Assembly (NCBI GenBank): GCA_025934695.1
Contig: JAICWS010000001.1
Span: 1,331,301-1,395,300, forward strand
Length of the DNA stretch: 64,000 nucleotides
From: Alphaproteobacteria bacterium
Lineage (GTDB): Bacteria; Pseudomonadota; Alphaproteobacteria; Micavibrionales; UBA2020
Direction of reading: 5' to 3'
Below the pieces are notes generated by a model. The model did not search any database. It was not told where the DNA came from and saw only the letters and a program-made list of their open reading frames with translations. The first letter of the stretch is position 1. The number at the start of each line of letters is the position of its first letter. Positions 9,999 through 18,530 of this stretch are shown here, one piece after another. A program made the translations under genes and the position numbers.

Positions 9999-10801
9999 GC
10001 CGCGTCCTTGAGGTCGAGCACGACCGGCACGTGATCGGAGGGCTGTTCCCAGCCGCGCACGTCGCGCAGGATCTGCTGCTTCTGCAGGGCGGATTTCAGC
10101 TTGGCCGTGACCCAGATATGGTCGAGGCGGCGCCCGCGATCGGATGCATCCCAGTCGGCGGCCCGATAGCTCCACCAGGAATAGAGCTTCTTGTCTTCAG
10201 GAACAAAATGCCGGACGCCGTCGACCCAGTCGACCGATTTGTAGAGGCGGCTGAACTTCTCGACTTCGACCGGCGTGTGCGAGACAACTTTGAGCATCTT
10301 CTTGTGGTCCCAGACGTCGTTCTCGAGCGGCGCGATATTGAAATCGCCCACCGCGATCATCGGCGCCTTGGCCGAACGCTCTTTCGGAAACCACCTCGTG
10401 AGCTCATCGACGAAATTGAGCTTGTGCTTGAATTTCTCATTCACCGCAGGATCGGGCTCATCACCGCCTGCGGGAATGTAAATGTTATGCAGCTCGAACG
10501 CACCGCCCTTCGCCTTCACTTTGGCCGAGATGTGCCGCATGTCGTTCTTGCCGCAGCGGCTGTGGAGCTGCCTGTCTTCGAGGGGGATCTTCGAAAAAAT
10601 CGCGACGCCGTTATAGGCCTTCATGCCCGCGAAGTGGTGGTGCGTGAATCCCTTTTCGACCAGCGCGTCAACGGGGAAGAATTCATCGGGCGTCTTGGTT
10701 TCCTGCAGGCAGAGGATGTCGGGCTTCAGCCGGTCGACCACTTTGGCGACGAGGCCGATGCGGAGGCGGACGGAATTGATATTCCAGGTGACGAGGCGCA
10801 T
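9995..10801 (-). CDS. xthA: Exodeoxyribonuclease III (AP endonuclease)
   Basis: 268-residue member of the exonuclease III/APE1 family, which incises DNA at abasic sites and removes 3' blocking groups in base excision repair. It starts MRLVTWNINSVRLR, with the metal-ligand Glu in LCLQETKTPD, then HNIYIPAGGDE, catalytic AVGDFNIAP, RRLDHIWVT and the terminal SDHVPVVLDL containing the catalytic Asp-His pair. Its stop overlaps the ankyrin gene start, so the two form an operon. Confidence 0.95.
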   Translation of the reverse strand: MRLVTWNINSVRLRIGLVAKVVDRLKPDILCLQETKTPDEFFPVDALVEKGFTHHHFAGMKAYNGVAIFSKIPLEDRQLHSRCGKNDMRHISAKVKAKGGAFELHNIYIPAGGDEPDPAVNEKFKHKLNFVDELTRWFPKERSAKAPMIAVGDFNIAPLENDVWDHKKMLKVVSHTPVEVEKFSRLYKSVDWVDGVRHFVPEDKKLYSWWSYRAADWDASDRGRRLDHIWVTAKLKSALQKQQILRDVRGWEQPSDHVPVVLDLKDAA

Positions 10802-10996
10802 GAATTTGACTTTCTTGAATTTCGGCGTAGATAATACGGAAAAAGGGGGAAGTAAGGAAGGCCAAAAATGCGCCCCGGAAATCCCCGCTTTTTCATTGAG
10901 ATAGGAATATACACGGCGGCATCAACCACCTTGACGTCCGATGCCGCCGTCAGCGAGACTTAACCCCAACAAAATGCCTGCATCACGGGACAAGCA

Positions 10997-11548
10997 ATGA
11001 AAATAACGAAACAAATACTGATCGGCGCCTTCGTGGTCTGCCTGCTGGCGCTGCCGGTCCGCGCGGCGGAAATCCCGGGTTATGCCGGCGATCAGCCGAC
11101 ACCCTCCGCAACGCAGGGCGATATTCCCCTGAACCGGTCGAACATCGAGGTGACGGCACTGTCCGCCTGGATCGGCGACACGGTCTCGAACGCGCTGACC
11201 CTCTCCCCCGACAGTTACGAGGACCAGCTGAAGAAAATATCCGACAATTTCACCAAGCCGGGCTGGGAAAAATTCACCAACTTCCTGGAAAAATCGAACA
11301 TCATTCCCTCCATCAAGGAAAACAACGGGGATATTGCAATCGTGCCGAGCAACCCGATCATCGTGAGCGAGGGCGAGAACGAAGGCGTTTACCAGTGGAG
11401 CATCACGATGGCCGTCCGCATCAGCTACATCCAGAACGAGGGAAAGGACGAGAATAACGTGCCGACGACGCTGAATATCATCGTCAAGCGGGTACCCAAG
11501 AACGCCAACGTGCTGGGCATCCAGATCGACGACTGGAACCAGCAGTAA
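10997..11548 (+). CDS. Secreted DotI/IcmL-like protein
   Basis: 183 residues. Residues 1-23 are a Sec signal peptide (basic start, GAFVVCLLALPV core, VRAA cleavage region). The mature part resembles the periplasmic domain of DotI/IcmL, an inner-membrane component of type IVB secretion: a Trp followed by helix SNALTLSPDSYEDQ, then NFTKPGWEKFTNFL, a central NPIIVSEGENEGVYQW and a C-terminal IIVKRVP plus LGIQID. In Legionella DotI the same elements occur in the same order (YFTEAGW, GYVWR, TVVRVP, IGIDQF). It has a cleavable signal instead of a membrane anchor and no other dot/icm gene nearby. The family call comes from recalled motifs, not a search. Confidence 0.65.
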   Translation: MKITKQILIGAFVVCLLALPVRAAEIPGYAGDQPTPSATQGDIPLNRSNIEVTALSAWIGDTVSNALTLSPDSYEDQLKKISDNFTKPGWEKFTNFLEKSNIIPSIKENNGDIAIVPSNPIIVSEGENEGVYQWSITMAVRISYIQNEGKDENNVPTTLNIIVKRVPKNANVLGIQIDDWNQQ

Positions 11549-11563
11549 CTTAAGGCATCAAAA

Positions 11564-11598
11564 AAAACGCCCCGGGGCATTCCGGGGCGTTTTCTTTT
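11564..11598. terminator. Bidirectional intrinsic terminator
   Basis: A perfect 12-bp stem (11564-11575 with 11582-11593; AAAACGCCCCGG/CCGGGGCGTTTT) with a 6-base loop, preceded by an A-run and followed by T's. It can end transcripts of both the DotI-like gene and the convergent gene at 11619. Confidence 0.9.
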
Positions 11599-11618
11599 GG
11601 GCGGTAAGCTGGAAGCGC

Positions 11619-12260
11619 TTACATGCCGTGACCATGGCCACCGTGGAAGGGACCACGGGGCTTATTCACGTTTTTTGGCTGGGCCTTCGCTTCCTTGTCG
11701 AGGGCCTCGAGCGCGTCATGCGATTTCTTCGCGGCATCCTCGAACACAGCGTCGAGCGCGGGATCCTGGCCCTTGACGGAAGCGAAATTCCGCTCGAGCT
11801 GGTTCAGGATGTTCCAGCGGGTTTCATGGTGCGCGTCGATGCGCTTGCGGTTGACCATCTGGTCGTTCATGGTCGAAATGCCTTCGCAGATAAAGATGCG
11901 GTTCATGTCGCGCTGCATTTCCGCGTCGGGCGTGGCCGACGGATCCGCCATCGCGCGCAGCAGGTCGACCGCGCGGTCGCCGAAGATGTGGCGCGAGGCT
12001 TTTTCCGTCTCGGGGTTGGCGAGCAGCATGCCCTTGGCGGGGCCGAGCAGCAGCAGCGTAATGCTTTCTTCCGAATAGTCGGGGCAATTGTCGATGACGC
12101 GCTTGGCGGCGGCGATAGGCTGGTTGTTCATGAAATTCTTGATGCGCTCGGGGCCGAACATCGACATGTTTTCGTTCAGCCATTCGTTGCAGATGGCGAC
12201 GGCCACCTTGAAGCGGTTGTTGTCGGGAAGCCCGGAAGAGGAATAATCGTAGTCGGACAT
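11619..12260 (-). CDS. Uncharacterised protein with His/Gly tail
   Basis: 213 residues, no signal peptide or membrane segment, largely helical and charged. The tail RGPFHGGHGHGM has four histidines and could bind metal. No family recognised. A clear start (MSDYDYSSSG) has an AGGAGACGAAGAT ribosome-binding context, and a terminator lies between it and the convergent DotI-like gene. It lies 26 bases downstream of ybaB on the same strand, so it may be cotranscribed with it. Confidence 0.7.
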   Translation of the reverse strand: MSDYDYSSSGLPDNNRFKVAVAICNEWLNENMSMFGPERIKNFMNNQPIAAAKRVIDNCPDYSEESITLLLLGPAKGMLLANPETEKASRHIFGDRAVDLLRAMADPSATPDAEMQRDMNRIFICEGISTMNDQMVNRKRIDAHHETRWNILNQLERNFASVKGQDPALDAVFEDAAKKSHDALEALDKEAKAQPKNVNKPRGPFHGGHGHGM

Positions 12261-12286
12261 ATCTTCGTCTCCTTGGTTAAAAAAAA

Positions 12287-12610
12287 TTAAAACGGCAAAT
12301 CCATGTTCGGCGGCAGCCCCATTTCCTGCATGAGCTTGCCGGTTTCGTCGGTCATCACCTTGTCCGCCCGCATGCGGGCGTCGTTGACGCAGGCGATGAT
12401 CAGGTCTTCCATCACCTCGGCATCGTCGGGCTTGATGATCGAGGGATCGATCTTGAGGGCCTTGAGCTCGTGCTTGCCGGTCATGCGGCAGGTCACCATG
12501 CCCTGCCCCGCCTCACCGCTGACTTCCATCTGCTGAGCGCGGTCCTGGAGATCCTGCATCTTCTGTTTGAACTTCTGGGCCTTCTGCATCATCTGGGCAA
12601 AGTTGGTCAT
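12287..12610 (-). CDS. ybaB: YbaB/EbfC nucleoid-associated protein
   Basis: 107 residues, full length for this small DNA-binding dimer. The characteristic features are the helical start NFAQMMQKAQKFKQKMQDLQ, the GMVTCRMTGKHELKALKID sheet, the DAEVMEDLIIACVNDA helix and a glycine/proline tail. Members bind DNA and condense the nucleoid. The usual dnaX-ybaB-recR order is interrupted here: dnaX lies 1.3 kb upstream on the same strand with an oppositely oriented ankyrin gene between them, and recR does not follow. Confidence 0.93.
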   Translation of the reverse strand: MTNFAQMMQKAQKFKQKMQDLQDRAQQMEVSGEAGQGMVTCRMTGKHELKALKIDPSIIKPDDAEVMEDLIIACVNDARMRADKVMTDETGKLMQEMGLPPNMDLPF

Positions 12611-12841
12611 CGGCGCGGATCGGCTTTCTTTTGTGGCATTAACCTTTGGTGGCTGACGTGGAACCTATAGCGCGCTGGCCCTTGAGTCAATCCGCGAAAA
12701 GGATATCTAACAGCTTGTTTTTACTAGTGATTATATGGGGCCCAATTTCAGTTGAGGGTTTTTTATGCTTATGGTAAATTAAGGCCGGATTATATCGGCC
12801 TTTCCGACGCCCAAGAAAAGACGAAGAAAACGAGGATTCCA

Positions 12842-13693
12842 TTGCCGCCTGATTCAAGCCAGCCTGATTTCAAGAACGCCGCGGGGAAAGGTCCGTCGAC
12901 GCTCGAGATCCAGCGCTTTTTCGCGGCGGTCTCGGCGAACGACGTGAAGGGTGTGCTGCCCTTCGTCATGACCTACCCGAAAGAAGCCGGCACAATCAAG
13001 AGCAGCGAAAACCTGACGCCGCTGATGTTCGCCGCGCGCGAGGGCCTCAAGGAGACCGCCTGGCTCCTGATCAAGGCCGGCGTCGATCTCGAAGTCGGCA
13101 ACCCGAACGATTCCACGGCGCTCATGTTCGCGGCGCACGCCGGCAAGGCCAGCATCGCCGCCTTGCTGCTGGAAGCCGGCGCCAACGTCAATCACGTCAA
13201 CAAGAACGGTCATACGCCCTTAATGTCGGCGGCGTCGCAGGGCTTCAAGAACACGGTCGAGCAGCTGCTGAAGTACAATGCCGACACCACGCCCGTCGAC
13301 GAGGACGGGCATAACGCGTTCGACTATGCGCATGAAAATGCCTTCACCGAAATCGAGAACATGATCTCCACGGCGCAGGCCGTGCAGAAAGCCGCGCAGG
13401 AAAAGGCGGCGGCAGCGACCAAACAGCAGGCCGCAGCGCCCGTCGCCGAGAAACCGCAGGAGAAGCCGCCGGTCGCCCCGCCGAAGCCGATGGCGGTTCC
13501 ACCGAGCCGTCCCGTCGTAGACGATAGCGAAGCCCTGCGCGATCTTGAAAAGCGCCTGATCAAGGCAAAGCTGACCTATCCCGGCGCCAAGGAGGACAAC
13601 AGCGGCGACACCGGCGACAAGAGCGTCGAGGAAGCCCGCGAAGTCTTGAGCAACATCCAGAAGAAAATGGATAAAGACGGGCCGATGTTTTGA
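12842..13693 (+). CDS. Ankyrin-repeat protein between dnaX and ybaB
   Basis: 283 residues from a TTG start supported by a GAGG motif six bases upstream; a longer TTG start at 12752 is possible. Ankyrin repeats span about residues 20-180, with classic consensus NLTPLMFAAREGLKETAWLL, STALMFAAHAGKASIAALLL and HTPLMSAASQGFKNTVEQLL. After them comes an Ala/Lys/Gln-rich and Pro-rich linker (AAQEKAAAATKQQAAAPV) and a charged C-terminal helix with KSVEEAREVLSNIQKK. No signal sequence. Orientation opposite to both neighbours suggests later insertion into the dnaX-ybaB interval. Confidence 0.8.
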   Translation: MPPDSSQPDFKNAAGKGPSTLEIQRFFAAVSANDVKGVLPFVMTYPKEAGTIKSSENLTPLMFAAREGLKETAWLLIKAGVDLEVGNPNDSTALMFAAHAGKASIAALLLEAGANVNHVNKNGHTPLMSAASQGFKNTVEQLLKYNADTTPVDEDGHNAFDYAHENAFTEIENMISTAQAVQKAAQEKAAAATKQQAAAPVAEKPQEKPPVAPPKPMAVPPSRPVVDDSEALRDLEKRLIKAKLTYPGAKEDNSGDTGDKSVEEAREVLSNIQKKMDKDGPMF

Positions 13694-13708
13694 ATTGGGC
13701 GATGCCGA

Positions 13709-13853
13709 AGTACCCTCATCCTAGCCTTCTCCCAAAGGGAGAAGGTACTGACGAATTTCGCTTCTCGAAATAAATAATATTTTATATTTCCGTTCGCGTA
13801 GCGAACGCCTCTCGTCCCCTCTCCCTCTGGGAGAGGGTTAGGGTGAGGGTACT
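13709..13853. repeat. Intergenic repeat, family B copy 1
   Basis: Bounded by AGTACCCTCA and its exact inverse TGAGGGTACT. Internal arms read CTTCTCCCAAAGGGAGAAG and CCCTCTCCCTCTGGGAGAGGG, giving a compound palindrome between the convergent ankyrin and dnaX genes. The AT-rich centre includes a GTTCGCGTAGCGAAC palindrome. Family B copies recur at 18328, 25925, 26137, 54336 and 55909. Confidence 0.8.
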
Positions 13854-13866
13854 TAGCGGCAAGACA

Positions 13867-15519
13867 TTACTTCTTATCCCGGATATCGATCACCTTCGCG
13901 CCCGGAAACACTTTCAGCGTTTCGGCGACGGTCGGCGAGGCCATGACTTCGCTCATGACCGATTGCGCCGCGTTCTGGCGCACTTCAGCGAGGGTGGCCT
14001 GGCCCTGCTCGCGGGAAAGGCTGACGACCCAGCGCTGGCCGGTCCAGCTGTTGAGCTTTTCGGTCAACTGGCCGACGAGGTTCTGCGGCGCGCCTTCCTT
14101 GACGCGCAGGGCAAGATGCCCCTGCTCGAACTTCACGAGATGCACGTAATTGACGAGCTGGCTTTGCAGCAGCGCCTGCTTCTTCAGACCGAACAGCGCG
14201 ACCACATCTTCAAAAGAATGCAGCGCGACCGCCTGCCCGTCCTGCGGTTCGACGGTGAGCGGCATGGGCTGCGCTTGGGCCACGGTCGAGACAGTGCGCA
14301 TGACCGTCGTGCCGCGCGGAACGCCGCCGCCCGCGGGCGCGCCGCCGCCCATTGCGACGGTCGAGCCGTCTTTGAGCTGCTTGAGCACATCACCCGGCGT
14401 CGGCTGGTCCGACACATACAGCAGGCGGATCAAAATCATCTCCAGCGCATTCTGCGCGTTCTGGGCATAGGAAACTTCCGACACGCCCTTGAGCAGCATC
14501 TGCCAAGCCCGCGTCAGCACCGGCACGGACAGCTGTTGCGCCAGCGCAGAACCGCGCACGCGCTCGGCCTCGGGCAGCGCCTGGTCGTTCGCCGTGTCGG
14601 GCGCGACCTTGCACTTGGTCAGGTAATGATTGAGGTCGAGCAGGTCCTGCAGCACCATCAGCGGATCGGCGCCCGCTTTATAAAGATTGTCGAGCAGCCC
14701 GAGCGTGCCGGCCGTGTCACCCTTCATCAGCGCCTCGAACAAATCGATGGTGATTGCGCGGTCGGCCAGGCCCAGCATGTCGCGAATGCCGGCCTCGGTG
14801 ATCTTGCCCTGCTGGCGCGAAATCGCCTGGTCGAGCAGGCTGAGGCCGTCGCGGGCTGAACCATCAGCCGCGCGCGCGACGAGGGCGATGGCCCCCTCTT
14901 CCGCTTCGACGTTTTCTTTCTTCAGCAGCTCGCCGAAATAGTTTTCCAGCACTTCCGCGTCGATGCGGCGCAGGTCGAAGCGCTGGCAGCGCGAGAGGAC
15001 GGTCACCGGCACCTTGCGGATCTCGGTCGTGGCGAAGACGAATTTCACGTGCGCGGGCGGCTCTTCCAGCGTCTTGAGCAGCGCGTTGAAGGCGCCCTTG
15101 GACAGCATGTGGACTTCGTCGATGATGAAAATCTTGTAGCGGCCCGAAACCGGCGCGTACTGCACCGTGTCGATGAGGTCGCGGATGTTCTCGACGCCGG
15201 TGTGGGAGGCGGCGTCCATTTCCAGCACGTCGACATGACGGTCTTCGGAGATTGACTTGCATTGCTCGCAGACGCCGCAGGGGTTCGGCGTCGGGCCTTT
15301 TTCGCAGTTCAGCGCCCGCGCGATGATGCGGGCGGTCGTCGTCTTGCCCACCCCGCGCACCCCGGTCAGCATGAAGGCATGGGCGATGCGGCCGCTTTCG
15401 ATGGCATTGGTGAGGGTGCGGACCAGGGCGTCCTGGCCCTTGAGCTCGGCGAAGTTCCGGGGGCGGTATTTGCGCGCAAGAACGCGATATTCGACGTTTT
15501 CTGTCCCCGGTTTGGCCAC
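13867..15519 (-). CDS. dnaX: DNA polymerase III subunits gamma and tau
   Basis: 550 residues. Clamp-loader ATPase of the replicative polymerase. It starts close to YRVLARKYRPRNFAELKGQ, a family signature, then Walker A in GVRGVGKTTTARI, four zinc-ligand cysteines (CEKGPTPNPCGVCEQC), Walker B IIDEVHMLSKGAFNALLKTL and sensor motif FVFATTEIRKVPVTVLSRCQ. The C-terminal half is variable and Gly-rich (GGGAPAGGGVPRGT), as in tau. Whether gamma is made by frameshifting cannot be seen. No SRP RNA consensus was found upstream. Confidence 0.95.
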   Translation of the reverse strand: MAKPGTENVEYRVLARKYRPRNFAELKGQDALVRTLTNAIESGRIAHAFMLTGVRGVGKTTTARIIARALNCEKGPTPNPCGVCEQCKSISEDRHVDVLEMDAASHTGVENIRDLIDTVQYAPVSGRYKIFIIDEVHMLSKGAFNALLKTLEEPPAHVKFVFATTEIRKVPVTVLSRCQRFDLRRIDAEVLENYFGELLKKENVEAEEGAIALVARAADGSARDGLSLLDQAISRQQGKITEAGIRDMLGLADRAITIDLFEALMKGDTAGTLGLLDNLYKAGADPLMVLQDLLDLNHYLTKCKVAPDTANDQALPEAERVRGSALAQQLSVPVLTRAWQMLLKGVSEVSYAQNAQNALEMILIRLLYVSDQPTPGDVLKQLKDGSTVAMGGGAPAGGGVPRGTTVMRTVSTVAQAQPMPLTVEPQDGQAVALHSFEDVVALFGLKKQALLQSQLVNYVHLVKFEQGHLALRVKEGAPQNLVGQLTEKLNSWTGQRWVVSLSREQGQATLAEVRQNAAQSVMSEVMASPTVAETLKVFPGAKVIDIRDKK

Positions 15520-15686
15520 GGCATATCCTCTTTTTTGAAGGTTTTAGCAGGATATAGGATTCACCCGGCCATTTCAAACATTCTTGCCCATATTACCGAA
15601 AAACCTTGGGGTTCCCGCATCTTGCTATTCCCGAGCGCGGCATATTATCATTACTGGAATAAGGGTTTGGGGAAAGAGGCTTACCC

Positions 15687-16064
15687 GTGACGATCACGAT
15701 CGAAGAACTGGATGGAAAATACGAGGTCTTCTCCGAGAAGATCGGCGGGGGCGTCAACGTGCCGGACGGGGATGGCACCACCGAGATCCGCAACGGGCTG
15801 ACCTACCGCAAGGACAAGAACGGCTTCATCTGGGAAAGCTCCTTCACCATCGCCGGCAAGGACAAGGTCCAGATGGAATCGACCATCGACCCCAGCCACG
15901 CCGGGGCCGACAAATTCATCCGCGACGAAAAAGGCAACCTGACCAAAGGTATGCTGACCTATCGCGCCATTCTCGATGTGTCGCACGAAGGGCCGCGCCT
16001 GGTCCTCAAGGGCGATATCAACCACGGCGGCGAAGTCACGCGCCTGATCCTTCGCAAGCTTTAG
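15687..16064 (+). CDS. Uncharacterised protein, first of a tandem paralog pair
   Basis: 125 residues from a GTG start behind GGGGAAAGAGG. Predicted mostly beta, with charged loops; no signal peptide. Hallmark segments GKYEVFSEK, LTYRKDKNGFIWESSF, GKDKVQMESTIDPSHA and TRLILRKL are repeated nearly residue for residue in the next gene, which starts 6 bases after this stop. No family recognised. The pair is probably an operon and arose by duplication. Confidence 0.75.
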   Translation: MTITIEELDGKYEVFSEKIGGGVNVPDGDGTTEIRNGLTYRKDKNGFIWESSFTIAGKDKVQMESTIDPSHAGADKFIRDEKGNLTKGMLTYRAILDVSHEGPRLVLKGDINHGGEVTRLILRKL

Positions 16065-16069
16065 GCCCG

Positions 16070-16801
16070 ATGTCGCTCAGCCCCCAGGATATCGACGGAA
16101 AATACGAAATCCGCTCCGAAACCAGCGACGGCGGCCCCTACCTGATCAACGGCGACGGCGTGACCGAAGTGCGCGACGGCCGCACCTACCGCAAGGACAA
16201 GAACGGCTTCATCTGGGAGAGCGTGTTCAAGGTCTCCGGCAAGGACAAGGTCGCGCTCGAATCGACGCTCGACCCCAGCCTCGCCGACGAAGACCTCTTC
16301 ATCAAGGACAACAAGAACAACCTCACGCGCCAAAAAGTCACCTATAAGGGCGATCTGATCGCGCGCCAGGAAAACGGCCGCCTCACCCTGCGCGGCGAGA
16401 TCAAGCACGGCATCGTCACCACGCGCATCACGATGGTCAAGCTGCCGCCCGGTTCGGCGACGCAGGCGGTCAAGCCGATCCAGCTTCTGGCCCAATTGAC
16501 ATGGCTGTCGAGCGCGCTCGAAAACAAGGTCGTGCGCGCGGCCAAACCGCTGCTGCTGACGCCGGGCGCAGTCATTCATCTTGCCGATGAGGACGTCAGC
16601 TCCGGTTCCGACCGCTACAGCTTCGAAGTCGTGGCGGTCAGCGAGACCGAAGCGATCCTCAAGCAGCGACCCGACCGCAAGAATATCGTGAACAAAAACG
16701 GCTTCGCGTCCGGCGACATGGTCGTCGTCTCGAAAGCCAAACCCGCCACCGTCGGCCCCAACGTCCCCGGCGGCGGCCCGGTGTGGACGTTGTCGCTGTA
16801 A
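16070..16801 (+). CDS. Uncharacterised protein, second paralog with extra C-terminal domain
   Basis: 243 residues. Residues 1-125 repeat the upstream protein (GKYEIRSETS, RTYRKDKNGFIWESVF, GKDKVALESTLDPSLA). The remaining 120 residues are a new region with LLLTPGAVIHLADEDVSS, SFEVVAVSETEAILKQR and GDMVVVSKAK, which looks like a small beta-barrel. It starts at ATG 16070, immediately after the first stop. Function unknown. The extra domain suggests the two products have diverged in role. Confidence 0.75.
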   Translation: MSLSPQDIDGKYEIRSETSDGGPYLINGDGVTEVRDGRTYRKDKNGFIWESVFKVSGKDKVALESTLDPSLADEDLFIKDNKNNLTRQKVTYKGDLIARQENGRLTLRGEIKHGIVTTRITMVKLPPGSATQAVKPIQLLAQLTWLSSALENKVVRAAKPLLLTPGAVIHLADEDVSSGSDRYSFEVVAVSETEAILKQRPDRKNIVNKNGFASGDMVVVSKAKPATVGPNVPGGGPVWTLSL

Positions 16802-16821
16802 TCCCGCCCCACAACAAAACC

Positions 16822-16961
16822 TGTAACCCCGGCGAAAGCCAGGGTCCACGGACCTGATAGGATCAGTCAGAACCGACGTCCATCGGTTACGCGGCGATTC
16901 CTCAGTCCGTGGACCACATGAAATTTCCTAATGAAATTTCATGTCCTTCGCCGGGGTGGCA
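16822..16961. repeat. Palindromic intergenic repeat, family A copy 3, with nested palindrome
   Basis: Left arm AACCCCGGCGAAAGCCAGGG plus TCCACGGAC; right arm GTCCGTGGA ... CCTTCGCCGGGGT. The right arm is interrupted by a second perfect palindrome, CATGAAATTTC-CTAAT-GAAATTTCATG (16917-16943), absent from the other copies. It sits between the convergent unknown gene and puuB. Confidence 0.8.
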
Positions 16962-16979
16962 TTGATTGGAATGGCGGTC

Positions 16980-18293
16980 TTAGATCCCCAGCTTCTCTCT
17001 CATGCCGTAATACCAGGCGCCGAGCGCGGTGAGCGGCACGCGGAACATGCGGCCGCCGGGGAAGGGGTAATTCTTCATCGAGGCGAAGACGTCGTAGCGC
17101 GACGCCTGCTGGTTGATCGCCTCGGCGGTCAGGCGGCCGAGCAGGTGGCAGGTGGTGACGCCATGGCCGCTGTCGCCGTGAATGAAATAGACGTTGTCGG
17201 ACAGCCGCCCGATATGCGGCATGCGCGTCAATGTGAGCGCGAAGTTGCAGCTCCAGGCGAAGTCGATCTTGCGGCCTTTGAGCGCGGGAAAGGTACGTTC
17301 AATATGGGGAACAAGCCTCCGCTGGATATCGGCCGGCTCCGCCCCGCTGTAAACGACGCCGCCGCCGAACAGCAGCCGGTGGTCGCCGGTGATGCGGTAA
17401 TAATCGAGCAGGAAGTTGCAGTCTTCGAGGCAATAGCCGCGCGGCATCAGCTGCGAGGTCACAGCCTCGCCCAGCACCTCGGTCGTCACGATCTGGCTCG
17501 AGACCGACATGAAGCGCGGCGCAAGCTCGGGCACCGCGTCGCCAATATAGGCGTTGCCGCAAACGACGATGGTATTGGCGGTAACCTTGCCGTTGGAAGT
17601 ATAGGCGACGGGCCTGGCGCCCCGCTCCACGCGCGTGACGCGCGATTGTTCGTAGATCCTCCCGCCGAGCTTTTCCAGCGCCGCGGCCTGCCCCAGGACG
17701 AGATTGAGCGGATGGATATGCCCGCCGCGTTTGTCGAGCAGCCCGCCGATATACAGGCCGGTGTCGGAAATCTCGCGCACGCGGTCCTTGCCGATCATCT
17801 CGAGGTCGGTGTTGCCGGCCTGTTTCCACACCTGCATCCGCCGCTCGAGGAATTTCATCTGGCCTTCGGTGAAGGCGGCGAAGAAGGCGCCGACCTTGAA
17901 GTCGCAGTTGATGTTGTATTTGACCACCCGCTCGCGGATGATGTCGCCGCCCTCGAAGCTCATGCCCAGCAGCGCCTTCGCCGTGGTTTCGCCGTAGCGC
18001 CCGAGGATCGTGTCGTAATCGCGGCTGTAGCCGTTGATGATCTGCCCGCCGTTGCGTCCCGACGCGCCCCAGCCGACCTTCGCGGCTTCGAGCACGATGA
18101 CCTTCAGGCCTTTTTCCGCGAGATGCAGCGCGGTCGAGATGCCCGAAAACCCCGCCCCCAGCACACAGACGTCGCAGGAAGCATCGCCGATCAGCGCCGC
18201 GCGCTCCGGCGCCGGATTGGCGCTATGGGCGTAATAGGTTTTGACGTAGTCGGTTGGCGCGGGGGGATGTACGGCGCGGGCGGGCTGGGTCAT
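16980..18293 (-). CDS. puuB: FAD-dependent oxidoreductase, gamma-glutamylputrescine oxidase-like
   Basis: 437 residues of the DAO/PuuB group. The N-terminal FAD-binding Rossmann motif is CVLGAGFSGISTALHLAEKG, followed by the PuuB-typical GWGASGRNGGQIINGYSRD. A GDSGHGVTTCHLLGRLTAE segment near the C terminus closes the FAD site. PuuB oxidises gamma-glutamylputrescine to the aldehyde. The neighbouring puuA-like glutamine synthetase on the same strand supports the assignment over other amino-acid oxidases. No puuC or puuD homologue is in the window. Confidence 0.85.
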   Translation of the reverse strand: MTQPARAVHPPAPTDYVKTYYAHSANPAPERAALIGDASCDVCVLGAGFSGISTALHLAEKGLKVIVLEAAKVGWGASGRNGGQIINGYSRDYDTILGRYGETTAKALLGMSFEGGDIIRERVVKYNINCDFKVGAFFAAFTEGQMKFLERRMQVWKQAGNTDLEMIGKDRVREISDTGLYIGGLLDKRGGHIHPLNLVLGQAAALEKLGGRIYEQSRVTRVERGARPVAYTSNGKVTANTIVVCGNAYIGDAVPELAPRFMSVSSQIVTTEVLGEAVTSQLMPRGYCLEDCNFLLDYYRITGDHRLLFGGGVVYSGAEPADIQRRLVPHIERTFPALKGRKIDFAWSCNFALTLTRMPHIGRLSDNVYFIHGDSGHGVTTCHLLGRLTAEAINQQASRYDVFASMKNYPFPGGRMFRVPLTALGAWYYGMREKLGI

Positions 18294-18327
18294 GGTGTAA
18301 CTCGATCAACTCTCACAATGGTATTGG

Positions 18328-18530
18328 CGCCCTTCTCCTCCCCTTTGGGGGAGGAAGGGGCCCATCGCGAAGCGATGGGAAGGTGAGGGTACTTTGTGCA
18401 GCATGAATCACAAGTCAATTAATTTACTCCATCTGCACGAAGTACCCTCACCTTCCCGTCGCACACATGCTTCGCATGCGCATATAAAGCGACGGGTCCC
18501 CTCCTCTCCCAGAGGGAGAGGAGAAGAAGT
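18328..18530. repeat. Pair of inverted family B repeats between puuA and puuB
   Basis: Two family B elements face each other. Their inner ends form a 22-base inverted repeat with one mismatch (18380-18401 versus 18433-18454, containing AAGGTGAGGGTACTT). The outer parts are palindromes such as CCCATCGCGAAGCGATGGG and CCTCTCCCAGAGGGAGAGG. They separate two genes of one pathway on the same strand, so they may attenuate or process the shared transcript. Confidence 0.75.

Noticed and set aside
15520-15686. Possible SRP (4.5S) RNA gene upstream of dnaX
   Set aside because: The conserved GGAAGCAGC/tetraloop region expected in SRP RNA is not visible on either strand.
16941-18386. 481-codon plus-strand frame opposite puuB
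   Set aside because: Mirror frame of a well-defined FAD oxidoreductase.
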